NCBI RefSeq assembly: GCF_038443705.2
Contig: NZ_CP151767.2
Coordinates: 1,922,001-1,986,000, forward strand
From: Yoonia sp. SS1-5
Lineage (GTDB): Bacteria > Pseudomonadota > Alphaproteobacteria > Rhodobacterales > Rhodobacteraceae
Length of the DNA stretch: 64,000 nt
Direction of reading: 5' to 3'
This document shows positions 8,322 through 17,049 of this stretch, piece by piece (the first letter of the stretch is position 1; each line of letters opens with the position of its first letter). A program made the position numbers and the translations under genes. The notes beneath the pieces are model-generated. The model worked only from the letters and a program-made list of their open reading frames with translations. It was not told the DNA's origin and searched no databases.

Positions 8322-9875
8322 ATGGCAGAACCGATCAAGGCACCGCCGGAACCGGCGCGTGGCCGCCGGTCTGGCGGGCGGGCCGCACGGGTCGCGCTGC
8401 GCGCGGCACCTCTGGCCGACCATCTGCGCCCGGTTCGCCCGGGGATGGCCGGTGGGCTTTACAGCCCGCTGACCGATGCGGATGTCAGCCGTATCCATAA
8501 CGCCGCACTAAATGCGCTCGAACAGATCGGGCTCTCGCTGGCCCCGCAATCGGGGATCGACGCGATGACAGCCGCTGGCGCCATCCTTGGTGATGATGGC
8601 AGGCTGCGATTTCCCCGCGCCTTGGTCGAGGACATGCTGGCCATTGCCGCGCGCGACATCACCTTATGCGGACGTGACCCGCAATATGATCTGGACCTGT
8701 CGGGGACCAATGTGCATTTCGGGACTGCGGGGGCCGCTGTGCATATCGTTGATCCGGTCGATAACAGCTATCGGGATTCGACGCTGCAGGACCTCTACGA
8801 TGCGGCCCGGCTGACCCAGAACCTTGATAACGTGCATTTCTTTCAGCGTGCCATGGTCGCGCGGGACATCACCGACAATTACGAACTTGATCTGAACACG
8901 CTTTACGCCAGCTGTGCAGGGACCAAGAAACATGTCGGCACCTCCTTCACCGAAGAGGCGTTTGTGCCTGACTGCATCAGCCTCGCGCATATGATCGCAG
9001 GCGACGAAAAGACCTGGCGGGCCCGGCCATTTGTGTCGAATACCAATTGTTTCGTGGTGCCGCCCATGAAATTCGCAACCGAAAGCTGTCAGGTGATGGA
9101 GGCCTGCATTCGCGCGGGCATGCCCGTCTTGCTGCTATCCGCCGGTCAGGCCGGGGCCACAGCACCCGCACCGATTGCGATGGCAATCGTACAGGCCGTC
9201 GCCGAATGTCTGGCCGGGCTGGTTTATGTCAACGCCATTGCGCCGGGTCATCCGGCTGTCTTTGGAACCTGGCCCTTTGTGTCCGACCTTCGCACCGGCG
9301 CGATGTCGGGCGGGTCCGCAGAACAGGGTCTTTTGACAGCAGGTTGCGCGCAGATGCACCGGTTCTACGGTCTTCCCGGTGGGGCGGCGGCGGGCATGTC
9401 GGACAGCAAGATGCCCGATATGCAAGCGGGCTGGGAACAGGCCATAACCAACACGATGGCCGGCCTGTCGGGGCTGAACATGGTCTACGAGGCGGCTGGC
9501 ATGCATGCCTCTTTGCTGGGGTTTTGCTTTGAAAGTCTCGTTCTGGGCGACGATATCCTGGGCCAGGTTCTGCGTTGTGTGCGCGGCATCGAAGTGACCG
9601 AGGATAATACGTCAATCGAGGTGATGCGTGATGTCTGTCTGGACGGGCCGGGGCATTATCTTGGCAGCGATCAGACCCTCAGCCTGATGCAGACAGAATA
9701 TATCTATCCAGCAATTGGCAACCGGATGAGCCCCAAGGAATGGGCCGAAAATGACAAACCCGACCTGCTTGAAACCGCGATTGCGCGCAAAAACGCGCTG
9801 CTTGCCGCAGCCGAGCATCAGATCGACCCAAGCCTGGATCTGGCGATCCGGGCCAATTTCAGGATACGTTTATAA
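8322..9875 (+). CDS. trimethylamine methyltransferase (MttB) superfamily protein, non-pyrrolysine type
   Basis: The 517-aa protein belongs to the MttB-like superfamily. Classical MttB uses an amber-encoded pyrrolysine; this gene is a single open frame with no internal TAG, so it belongs with the non-pyrrolysine members. The best known of these, MtgB, demethylates glycine betaine to a corrinoid protein. The N-terminus is basic and low-complexity (ARGRRSGGRAARVALRAAPL). The start at 8322 has AAGGG 7 bp upstream; an ATG at 8295 is an alternative. No corrinoid protein is nearby, and the substrate is unknown. The next gene starts immediately after its stop. Confidence 0.85.
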   Translation: MAEPIKAPPEPARGRRSGGRAARVALRAAPLADHLRPVRPGMAGGLYSPLTDADVSRIHNAALNALEQIGLSLAPQSGIDAMTAAGAILGDDGRLRFPRALVEDMLAIAARDITLCGRDPQYDLDLSGTNVHFGTAGAAVHIVDPVDNSYRDSTLQDLYDAARLTQNLDNVHFFQRAMVARDITDNYELDLNTLYASCAGTKKHVGTSFTEEAFVPDCISLAHMIAGDEKTWRARPFVSNTNCFVVPPMKFATESCQVMEACIRAGMPVLLLSAGQAGATAPAPIAMAIVQAVAECLAGLVYVNAIAPGHPAVFGTWPFVSDLRTGAMSGGSAEQGLLTAGCAQMHRFYGLPGGAAAGMSDSKMPDMQAGWEQAITNTMAGLSGLNMVYEAAGMHASLLGFCFESLVLGDDILGQVLRCVRGIEVTEDNTSIEVMRDVCLDGPGHYLGSDQTLSLMQTEYIYPAIGNRMSPKEWAENDKPDLLETAIARKNALLAAAEHQIDPSLDLAIRANFRIRL

Positions 9876-10772
9876 GTGAAATATGGTGTTATTGGGCTGG
9901 GCAATCTGGGCGGCAATCTTGCCGCAAGTTTGGCCCGCAACGGGTTCGACGTTGTCGTTTGCGACAAGAACCCCGCCGAAGTGGCCGCGCTGACCGAACT
10001 GGGCGCCGCCGCCGCGACCGATCCGGCCGCAATCGCCGCCGCCTGCGATGCGATCATCACCTGCCTGCCATCGCCCACCGCGTCAGAAACGGTGCTGGAT
10101 CAAATCCTGACAACCGCCAGGCCGGGCAGTACCTGGATTGAAATGTCCACGCTGGGCCGGGATGATATTCTGCGCCTTTCGGCCAAGGCCGCCGCAAAAG
10201 ATGTTCGGACCCTCGAATGCCCGGTAACGGGCGGCGTGCATCTGGCCGCGACCGGGGACATCACGGTGCTTGTCGGCGGTGATCACGACCTTTTCGCCGT
10301 GCATGAACCTGCCTTGCAGGCCCTGGGCGGAAAGATCATCCATATGGGCCCGCTTGGTTCTGCTGCAGTGATCAAGGTCATCACGAATATGCTGGCCTTC
10401 ATTCATCTGGTGGCCGGTGGCGAGGCGATGATGCTGGCAAAACGCGCGGGCCTTGACCTGACCAAGGCGTGGCAGGCCATTGCGGCCTCGTCTGGGAATT
10501 CCTTTGTACATGAAACCGAAGGTCAGTTGATCCTCAACGGCAGCTATGACGTGGCCTTCACGATGGACCTTGCCTTGAAGGATTTGGGCTTTGCTGCTGA
10601 TTTTTCTGCAGAAACCGGCACACCGCTTGCGGTTGCCGATCTGGTGCATGAGATCTTTAAAGCGGGCAAGACGGCCTATGGCGGCGCGGCCCAATCAACC
10701 CAGATCGTGAAATTGCTTGAGGACGCGCTTGGCACTGATCTGCGCGCCCCGGGGTTTCCCGCCCGGTTGTAG
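9876..10772 (+). CDS. NAD(P)-dependent oxidoreductase of the 3-hydroxyisobutyrate dehydrogenase family
   Basis: The 298-aa beta-hydroxyacid dehydrogenase has an N-terminal Rossmann motif G7-L-G9-N-L-G12, the substrate motif CPVTGGVHLAATG (about 115-127) and the catalytic lysine K167 in AAVIKVITN. The start is GTG at 9876, directly after the TAA of the MttB-like gene, with AGGA inside that gene's last codons. Coupling to the MttB-like gene suggests a shared catabolic route for a methylated or short-chain hydroxyacid substrate; this is inference. Confidence 0.88.
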   Translation: MKYGVIGLGNLGGNLAASLARNGFDVVVCDKNPAEVAALTELGAAAATDPAAIAAACDAIITCLPSPTASETVLDQILTTARPGSTWIEMSTLGRDDILRLSAKAAAKDVRTLECPVTGGVHLAATGDITVLVGGDHDLFAVHEPALQALGGKIIHMGPLGSAAVIKVITNMLAFIHLVAGGEAMMLAKRAGLDLTKAWQAIAASSGNSFVHETEGQLILNGSYDVAFTMDLALKDLGFAADFSAETGTPLAVADLVHEIFKAGKTAYGGAAQSTQIVKLLEDALGTDLRAPGFPARL

Positions 10773-10789
10773 CGTTGCGTTGCGGCATT

Positions 10790-10825
10790 GATTGCTGCGG
10801 CTGCAAAATCGCTCTTGCAGCAATC
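10790..10825. repeat. 9-bp inverted repeat upstream of mcl1
   Basis: GATTGCTGC (10790-10798) and GCAGCAATC (10817-10825) form a perfect inverted repeat around an 18-nt spacer, 17 bp behind the stop of the dehydrogenase. It could be a weak terminator or a regulator site; no T-tract follows. Confidence 0.45.
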
Positions 10826-10826
10826 C

Positions 10827-10861
10827 ACGTAACATTATAACGATTTTTTCGTCAGTTACGT
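10827..10861. promoter_or_regulatory. inverted repeat ACGTAAC-N21-GTTACGT around a TATAAC box before mcl1
   Basis: Perfect 7-bp arms at 10827-10833 and 10855-10861 flank an AT-rich stretch that includes TATAAC at 10836-10841, a plausible -10 box. The mcl1 ATG is 26 bp beyond the right arm. A dimeric regulator bound here could occlude the promoter; no known regulator is recognised. Confidence 0.4.
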
Positions 10862-10886
10862 AATTTTCATACCCAAAGGATCGTCG

Positions 10887-11846
10887 ATGTCATTCCGCCT
10901 GCAACCAACGCCCCCTGCCCGCCCAAACCGCTGCCAGCTATTTGGACCGGGTTCGAACACCAAGCTGTTCGAGAAAATGGCCGGGTCTGCAGCAGATGTC
11001 ATCAATATGGATCTGGAGGATTCCGTCTCCCCCTCGGACAAGGAAATCGCCCGCAAGAACGTGATCGCCGCCATCAACGACGTGGACTGGAATACCAAGC
11101 GGGTCAGTGTCCGGATCAACAGCCTTGATACCCCCTACTGGTATCGCGATGTGGTCGACCTGATGGAACAGGCGGGCGACAGGTTGGATCAGATCATGAT
11201 CCCAAAGGTCGGCTGTGCTGCAGATATCTACGCGGTTGATGCGCTTGTGACGGCAGCCGAGACCGCCAAGGGCCGCAAGAAGCCCACCGCGTTCGAGGTG
11301 ATCATCGAATCTGCTGCTGGCCTTGCGCATGTGTCGGAAATCGCCGCGGCCTCGCCCCGTCTGGAGGCGATGAGCCTTGGCGCCGCCGATTTTGCAGCCT
11401 CGATGGGGATGCAGACAACCGGCATTGGTGGCACCCAGGACAATTACTACATGCTGCATGGTGACAACCGGCACTATTCGGACCCGTGGCATTGGGCGCA
11501 GACGGCGATTGTGGCCGCATGCCGGACCAATGGCATTTTGCCCGTTGACGGCCCCTTTGGCGATTTCAGCGATGATGAAGGTTTCCGCGCGCAGGCACGT
11601 AGATCGGCAACGCTTGGCATGGTTGGCAAATGGGCGATCCATCCCAAACAGATTGCGCTTGCCAATGAGGTGTTCACGCCCACAGATGCTGCCGTTGCCG
11701 AAGCCCGCGAAATCCTTGCAGCCATGCAAGAGGCCACAGCACGCGGCGAGGGTGCAACAGTCTACAAAGGACGCCTGGTCGACATCGCGTCGATCAAGCA
11801 GGCCGAAGTGATCGTCCGACAGTCCGAAATGATATCAGCCCCCTAA
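10887..11846 (+). CDS. mcl1: L-malyl-CoA/beta-methylmalyl-CoA lyase
   Basis: The enzyme reversibly cleaves malyl-CoA and beta-methylmalyl-CoA to glyoxylate plus acetyl- or propionyl-CoA, in the ethylmalonyl-CoA pathway of acetate assimilation. The 319-aa sequence closely follows the Rhodobacter sphaeroides Mcl1 sequence as I recall it, including the N-terminal FRLQP..PARPNRCQLFGPGS. The acidic metal-binding residues fall at E141 (EVIIES) and D168 (LGAADFA), and the substrate-binding arginine in VSVRIN is R76. AAAGGA precedes the ATG. An inverted repeat lies in its promoter region and a nested palindrome begins right after its TAA. Confidence 0.95.
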   Translation: MSFRLQPTPPARPNRCQLFGPGSNTKLFEKMAGSAADVINMDLEDSVSPSDKEIARKNVIAAINDVDWNTKRVSVRINSLDTPYWYRDVVDLMEQAGDRLDQIMIPKVGCAADIYAVDALVTAAETAKGRKKPTAFEVIIESAAGLAHVSEIAAASPRLEAMSLGAADFAASMGMQTTGIGGTQDNYYMLHGDNRHYSDPWHWAQTAIVAACRTNGILPVDGPFGDFSDDEGFRAQARRSATLGMVGKWAIHPKQIALANEVFTPTDAAVAEAREILAAMQEATARGEGATVYKGRLVDIASIKQAEVIVRQSEMISAP

Positions 11847-11943
11847 AGCGTTTCGATGCATACTTGAAACACAATTCGCTGCCTCTCCCTTCGGTCGAAC
11901 GCGATTTGGGATCTGCGATGTTTCAAGTTAAAATCGAAACGCT
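11847..11943. repeat. nested palindromic element abutting the mcl1 stop codon
   Basis: Outer arms AGCGTTTCGAT (11847-11857) and ATCGAAACGCT (11933-11943) are perfect over 11 bp. Inner arms CTTGAAAC (11863-11870) and GTTTCAAG (11920-11927) are perfect over 8 bp. The two are separated by a symmetric 5/5-nt internal loop. The element begins on the base after the mcl1 TAA. A similarly organised element, also starting TAA-AGCGTT, follows the I78 gene at 61.2 kb, so this looks like a dispersed intergenic palindrome family. Confidence 0.75.
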
Positions 11944-12023
11944 GTAGATCGCAGCCCCGCCGTTGATATCCCGCGATCCTTGGGCCATATATCCCCAAAG
12001 GTTGCAGAAGGCATGTGCCCCCG

Positions 12024-12986
12024 ATGGTCCAATATCTCGAGTTTGAAAAACCGCTTGCCGAAATTGAAGGCAAGGCAGAGGAATTGCGGGCCATGGCCCG
12101 CGACAATGCCGAAATGGACATCGAGAAAGAGGCCGCCGCGCTGGACAAGAAAGCAGGCGATCTGCTGAGATCGCTCTATGCCGATCTTAGCCCATGGCGG
12201 AAATGTCTTGTCGCCCGGCATCCGCAACGCCCGCATTGCAAGGACTATATCGAGGCGCTGTTTACCGAGTACACGCCATTGGCCGGCGACCGGAACTTTG
12301 CCGACGATATGGCCGTGATGGGCGGGCTGGCCCGGCTGAACGGGACGCCGGTGATGGTCATTGGCCATGAAAAGGGCAATGACACCAAATCCCGGATCGA
12401 ACGGAACTTTGGCATGGCCCGGCCGGAAGGGTATCGCAAGGCCATTCGCCTGATGGACCTCGCCGACCGCTTTGGGTTGCCGGTGATCACCCTTGTTGAC
12501 ACACCCGGTGCATATCCGGGCAAAGGGGCCGAAGAACGCGGACAATCCGAGGCTATCGCACGCTCGACCGAAAAATGCCTGGCACTTTCGGTGCCATTGA
12601 TCAGCGTTGTGATCGGCGAGGGCGGCTCTGGCGGGGCTGTGGCATTTGCAACGGCAAACCGTGTTGCGATGCTTGAACACTCCATCTATTCGGTCATCAG
12701 CCCCGAGGGCTGCGCCTCAATTCTATGGAAAGACGCCGAAAAAATGCGCGAGGCTGCCGAGGCGCTGCGTCTGACGTCAAAGGATTTGATGGCGTTGGGG
12801 GTGTGCGACACGACCGTGGCCGAGCCGCTTGGCGGGGCGCATCGGGACCCGCAGGCAGCCATCACGGCGGTTGGCGCCGCGATTGAGGCCCAGCTGGCAG
12901 AGCTTGGCGACAAATCAGCCGAAGAGGTCCGTGCCGACAGGCGCCGCAAGTACCTTAGTCTTGGCGCGGCGGGGCTGGCGGCCTGA
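12024..12986 (+). CDS. accA: acetyl-CoA carboxylase carboxyltransferase subunit alpha
   Basis: The 320-aa alpha subunit works with AccD to transfer the carboxyl group from biotin to acetyl-CoA, the first step of fatty-acid synthesis. Typical segments are the N-terminal [50 protein letters not shown] and [19 protein letters not shown]. The ATG at 12024 matches the family start (M-x-QYL-FEKP). A GTG at 12015 in the same frame, with AGAAGG nearby, is an alternative adding three residues. It follows mcl1 at 177 bp, separated by the palindromic element. Confidence 0.97.
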   Translation: MVQYLEFEKPLAEIEGKAEELRAMARDNAEMDIEKEAAALDKKAGDLLRSLYADLSPWRKCLVARHPQRPHCKDYIEALFTEYTPLAGDRNFADDMAVMGGLARLNGTPVMVIGHEKGNDTKSRIERNFGMARPEGYRKAIRLMDLADRFGLPVITLVDTPGAYPGKGAEERGQSEAIARSTEKCLALSVPLISVVIGEGGSGGAVAFATANRVAMLEHSIYSVISPEGCASILWKDAEKMREAAEALRLTSKDLMALGVCDTTVAEPLGGAHRDPQAAITAVGAAIEAQLAELGDKSAEEVRADRRRKYLSLGAAGLAA

Positions 12987-13046
12987 TTTCCATCTTCCCT
13001 GATAACGGGCTGCGCCACATCGTTTCTTAACCTGCACCGGGTATGT

Positions 13047-13067
13047 CCTGACATGATCATGTTCAGG
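13047..13067. promoter_or_regulatory. palindrome upstream of the GGDEF/EAL gene
   Basis: CATGATCATG at 13052-13061 is a perfect 10-bp palindrome. It extends to CCTGA...TCAGG arms with one unpaired T, 91 bp before the ATG. Its position suits an operator, but no known binding protein is recognised. Confidence 0.3.
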
Positions 13068-13157
13068 AGACGGCAAATACGCCATGCCCATATGCTGCCC
13101 CATCAGGCGGGCCCAGATAGTCCGGCACTGTTCGTGCAATAGGATGCAGGTCACCGC

Positions 13158-15677
13158 ATGACCGGATGGGTGCGCAAACTGAACCCACGGTATTGGAGCA
13201 TTCGTGGCCTGGTCATCGCCATCCCGGTGCTGGGTGGGTTATCCGTGACGCTGTTGCTCTTTTTCGGCATGCAACTGGCTGATCGACACCTCCAGCATCT
13301 GGAAAACGATGTCAAAGCGTCGCTGACTTATCAGCATACGGCCCTAAAACTGCCGATCCTCGTCAAGCAGATCCACGCCGATCTGTATCAGCTGGCCGCC
13401 TTGCGTGAAGGCGGCGCCCCCCAGTTTGAGATATCGCGAACCAAAGCCGCCATTCAGCGCGATTTTCGTCGTATCCAGATATTACGCCTTGGGCTGGATC
13501 CGCGCATGCGGATGCTGGATGTGGATAAACGACTGGATGCATTGGCCGAAATCGTGACCCAAGCCGCAGGCGCGAATATGGCCGATGCCATCGCCGTTTC
13601 ACAGAACTACGATAGCCATCTGAACGCCGCTGCCGCTACTTTTTCTGCCATGGCCGCGCAAACCCGCCTGCTGGTTTTCGAAGACATGGACACAATGCGC
13701 GCCGACACAACGCGCCTTGTTCAGGCGTTTTTTGTTGGGCTCGCCCTTCTGGCCGCCATCATGTGCCTTGTGGCGTTGTCGGTCGCGCGGAATATTTCCA
13801 CCCCGATCCTGAAACTCGCACATAATGTCGAGGCGCTGGACAAAGGCGCGCTGGATATCAAGATCCCCGGCACGGGCCGCACAGACGAGATTGGCAAAGT
13901 GGCGCGGGCGGTGTCCCGCCTGCAAGGCAGCCAGCGAAGGACAGGACAGCTTGAACAGGAACGCGACGACCTGAACCGTACGCTTGAACAAAAGGTTGCG
14001 GCACGCACCTCTGAACTGGCGGTCGAACGGGAACGACTGGCCAACGCGCAGGCCCTGGCCGAGCAGACGCGTCAGGAAATGACCGCCCAGTTGCGCCAGG
14101 AATTCGGGCAGGTGATCAACGCAGCCAGCGCTGGCGATTTTACACAGCGTGTACATACGGAATTTTCGGACGAGAACCTGCAGGCGCTCGCCAATGACAT
14201 CAATCACTTCGTCGATCGCGTCGATGGCAGCGTCGCCGCCGTTGGGCAGGCCATGCATGACATGGCCGAAGGTCGTTGGGACGCGGGGGCCGATCACGCA
14301 TTTACCGGGTCATTTGCCGAAATTATGGACCAAATCCATGATACGGGTACCCAAATATCCCAACAATCGGGCCAATTGACCCATATCGCCCTGCATGACG
14401 CCCTGACATCGCTGCCCAATCGCCGCTTTCTTGAGGAACGGCTTGCCGATTACAACAAGCTGCTGGCGGTGACCGAACTGCCATTGGGGGTGCTTCATAT
14501 TGATCTGGACCGGTTCAAGGAGATCAATGACAGGTTGGGCCATGCCGCCGGCGATGCCGTACTGAAGCAGGCCGCCCAAATACTTGATGAGCTTGCCCAG
14601 AACGACGATTTTGTGGCCCGGGTCGGCGGTGATGAATTCATGATGCTCTGCCCAATGATGGATGACAGCGGGCAGGAGCGTGACCGCATCATCGCATTGG
14701 GCGAGGAGATTGTCGCCAAACTGTCGGAACCCGTTCATTTCGAGGATGAGCTGGCGTTTTTCGGGGCCAGTGTCGGCATTGCATTCAGCCAGCCCGACAC
14801 CACGGACCTTGCGACCCTGGTTGTTGATGCCGATATCGCCCTCTATCAGGCCAAGGAGGATGGGCGAAATCAGGCGGCTGTGTTCTCGACAGAAATTGCC
14901 GCCGCAATTGCGGGCAAACGGACGATGCGGGATGATCTGCTGGCCGCATTGGAGCACGGCGAACTGGAACCCTATTTTCAACCAAAATATGATGCGCGCA
15001 GTCTGCAACTGAAAGGGGTGGAGGCGCTCGTGCGCTGGAACCACCCGCAACGGGGCCTGCTGACCCCGGATAAATTTCTGCCGGCTGCAGAAGACATGAA
15101 TGTCGTCAGCGTCATCGACCACCAGATCCTCTGGCGATCTGTTGAAATCATTTCCGAACTGAATGCGGCGCATGGCTTTCACATCCCCGAACTGTCGGTC
15201 AATATCAGCCAATCGCGGCTCTACGATCCCGAACTGCTGCGCAGTGTGGACGGGCTGTCACCGCCATTCGCCTTGTCATTCGAACTTTTGGAATCGATCT
15301 ATTTCGACGATGGCGATGATCGTTTCTACTGGATGCTTGATCTGTTGCGCGAACGGGGGATCGGCATTCAGATTGACGATTTTGGCAGCGGGCGGGCATC
15401 AATATCCGCATTGATCAATATCAACCCCGACAGGCTGAAAATCGACAGATCGCTTGTCAGGCCGCTCACCGAAAAAGCCGGTAGCAGCCAACTGATCAAG
15501 GGGATCGTCGACATCGCGCGGTCGATGAATATCGGGGTGACAGCCGAAGGGGTCGAAACCCAGAAACATGCAAATCTGCTGCGCGATCTGGGGTGTGACA
15601 TGCTGCAGGGCTACGCATTTGCCAAACCGATGCCTGCTGACGCACTCAAGGAATTTTGCCTCAAGGCAGCCAGCTAA
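13158..15677 (+). CDS. membrane-bound GGDEF-EAL cyclic-di-GMP turnover protein with HAMP domain
   Basis: The 839-aa protein has TM1 at about 16-40, a periplasmic helical sensor at 41-188, TM2 at 190-210, HAMP to about 260 and a coiled coil at 263-315. A second HAMP-like stretch lies near 317-365, followed by GGDEF (GGDEF at 490-494) and EAL (EALVRW from 622). Both active-site signatures are intact: DLDRF and GGDEF for the cyclase; EAL, ELLES, DDFG and AEGVET for the phosphodiesterase. The inhibitory RxxD site reads QNDD (481-484), lacking the arginine, so product inhibition is probably absent. Net activity cannot be predicted. Confidence 0.93.
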   Translation: MTGWVRKLNPRYWSIRGLVIAIPVLGGLSVTLLLFFGMQLADRHLQHLENDVKASLTYQHTALKLPILVKQIHADLYQLAALREGGAPQFEISRTKAAIQRDFRRIQILRLGLDPRMRMLDVDKRLDALAEIVTQAAGANMADAIAVSQNYDSHLNAAAATFSAMAAQTRLLVFEDMDTMRADTTRLVQAFFVGLALLAAIMCLVALSVARNISTPILKLAHNVEALDKGALDIKIPGTGRTDEIGKVARAVSRLQGSQRRTGQLEQERDDLNRTLEQKVAARTSELAVERERLANAQALAEQTRQEMTAQLRQEFGQVINAASAGDFTQRVHTEFSDENLQALANDINHFVDRVDGSVAAVGQAMHDMAEGRWDAGADHAFTGSFAEIMDQIHDTGTQISQQSGQLTHIALHDALTSLPNRRFLEERLADYNKLLAVTELPLGVLHIDLDRFKEINDRLGHAAGDAVLKQAAQILDELAQNDDFVARVGGDEFMMLCPMMDDSGQERDRIIALGEEIVAKLSEPVHFEDELAFFGASVGIAFSQPDTTDLATLVVDADIALYQAKEDGRNQAAVFSTEIAAAIAGKRTMRDDLLAALEHGELEPYFQPKYDARSLQLKGVEALVRWNHPQRGLLTPDKFLPAAEDMNVVSVIDHQILWRSVEIISELNAAHGFHIPELSVNISQSRLYDPELLRSVDGLSPPFALSFELLESIYFDDGDDRFYWMLDLLRERGIGIQIDDFGSGRASISALININPDRLKIDRSLVRPLTEKAGSSQLIKGIVDIARSMNIGVTAEGVETQKHANLLRDLGCDMLQGYAFAKPMPADALKEFCLKAAS

Positions 15678-15769
15678 CAGTCGTATATCGGGCAAAAAGA
15701 GCTTGTGTGCGACCGCGATCTGAACCACGCAGAACACGTGCAAAGATCATCGGCGCCGGGTTTCAGAAT

Positions 15770-16441
15770 ATGCAGATCATCAAAGGGCATTGGCAACTTA
15801 TCTTGTTGACCGCATTGATCTTTGGCTTGTGGCAAACCCCGTTTCTCGTCCCATTGAAGATACTCATCGTTTTCCTGCACGAGCTTTCGCACGCAATCGC
15901 CGTCATCGTCACCGGCGGGCAGGTCGAAAGCCTGTCATTGTCCCCGCGCCAAGGCGGGATGGTGCTGGCACGCGGCGGGAACCGGTTTGTGTCGCTCAGT
16001 GCCGGTTATCTCGGCTCATTATTGATCGGCATGGCGCTGTTGCTCGCCGCGCTGCGCAGCCGGGCCGACCGCAAGGTGGTCGCATTCTGCGGCGCGGTCA
16101 CTTTGCTGGTCACGCTGCTTTATGTGCGCGAGGCATTTGCCCTGACCTTTGGTCTTGCCACCGGTCTTGGGATGCTGGCAATGGCGCGATTTCTGGGGCA
16201 TGGCCCGAACGATCTGCTGCTACGGGTCGTTGGGCTGACCAGCATGATCTATGTGCCATATGATATCTTCAGCGACACCATCGCGCGCAGCGCCCTGCGA
16301 TCTGACGCCAGAATGCTGGCTGAAGAGTTTGGTGGAACAACGATGATGTGGGGCGGCATCTGGCTGATCATCAGCCTTGCGGCAATTGCCTGGTGCCTGC
16401 GATACGGGTTGGGACGGCAAAGTAACCTACGACTGCGCTAG
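15770..16441 (+). CDS. M50-family metallopeptidase-like membrane protein
   Basis: The 223-aa protein has about five to six hydrophobic segments. The zinc-protease motif HELSH is at residues 37-41 inside the first helices, as in the M50B group related to site-2 proteases. The second, C-terminal metal-ligand motif (NPDG-like) is not obvious, so activity is uncertain. The ATG at 15770 is chosen because the frame upstream is highly basic and non-homologous in character. It ends 2 bp before the convergent PPOX gene's stop. Confidence 0.75.
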   Translation: MQIIKGHWQLILLTALIFGLWQTPFLVPLKILIVFLHELSHAIAVIVTGGQVESLSLSPRQGGMVLARGGNRFVSLSAGYLGSLLIGMALLLAALRSRADRKVVAFCGAVTLLVTLLYVREAFALTFGLATGLGMLAMARFLGHGPNDLLLRVVGLTSMIYVPYDIFSDTIARSALRSDARMLAEEFGGTTMMWGGIWLIISLAAIAWCLRYGLGRQSNLRLR

Positions 16442-16443
16442 GC

Positions 16444-17049
16444 TTACCACATGGTCTTGGCGGCGCGTGCGTCCCATTCCTGATCATAGCGCGCCCCGTC
16501 AAAGCCGGCTTCTTGTTCCGCCAGCAACGCACCGACGCTTGGCAAATCCGCTGCGCCCTCGCCGGACCAAAGCCCGGCCCGCAGCAACGCACGCGCGCAC
16601 TGGCTGTAAATCTCGGCGATCTTGATCACGACGACTGATCGGGGTTCATGCCCCTTCCGGGCAAAACGCCCCAGTAACGCGGGATCAATCGAGACATGTG
16701 CCGCCCCGTTCACGCGGATCACGTTGTTGGACTGCGGCACCATGAACATCAGGCTGATCCGCCCATCCGCAACGATATTGCGCAGCGTATCCATCCGGTT
16801 ATTGCCCCGCCAATCCGGCAACAAAAGCGTGTGGCGATCAAGCGCCTGCACAACCGGGCCGTCATCGCCCCGCGGGCTGCCATCGGTGCCATCCGCGCCC
16901 ACTGTCGACACGACGCAAAATCGTGACGCAAATATCCATTTTGCATAGAGCGGTGTCAGATGGTCAGCGACCTTGACCAGGGATGCATGCCCTGGGGTGC
17001 CATAACGGGCCTCGAGTGTCGCGATATCGGCGATGATGTGATCAGCCAT
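16444..17049 (-). CDS. pyridoxamine 5'-phosphate oxidase-family FMN-binding protein
   Basis: The 201-aa split-barrel flavoprotein resembles the TIGR04025/MSMEG_1061-like group. Visible segments are SRFCVVSTVGADGTDGSPRGD, LLLPDWRGNNRMDTLRNI (FMN phosphate contacts) and ISLMFMVPQSNNVIRVNG. Members are often annotated as PPOX-like, but a role in vitamin B6 synthesis is not established. The start at 17049 overlaps the end of plsC by 8 bp, making it the last gene of the ftsE-ftsX-plsC operon. Confidence 0.85.
   Translation of the reverse strand: MADHIIADIATLEARYGTPGHASLVKVADHLTPLYAKWIFASRFCVVSTVGADGTDGSPRGDDGPVVQALDRHTLLLPDWRGNNRMDTLRNIVADGRISLMFMVPQSNNVIRVNGAAHVSIDPALLGRFARKGHEPRSVVVIKIAEIYSQCARALLRAGLWSGEGAADLPSVGALLAEQEAGFDGARYDQEWDARAAKTMW

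Noticed and set aside
8322..9875. Pyrrolysine-containing MttB
   Set aside because: The frame has no internal TAG codon, so a pyrrolysine residue is excluded.
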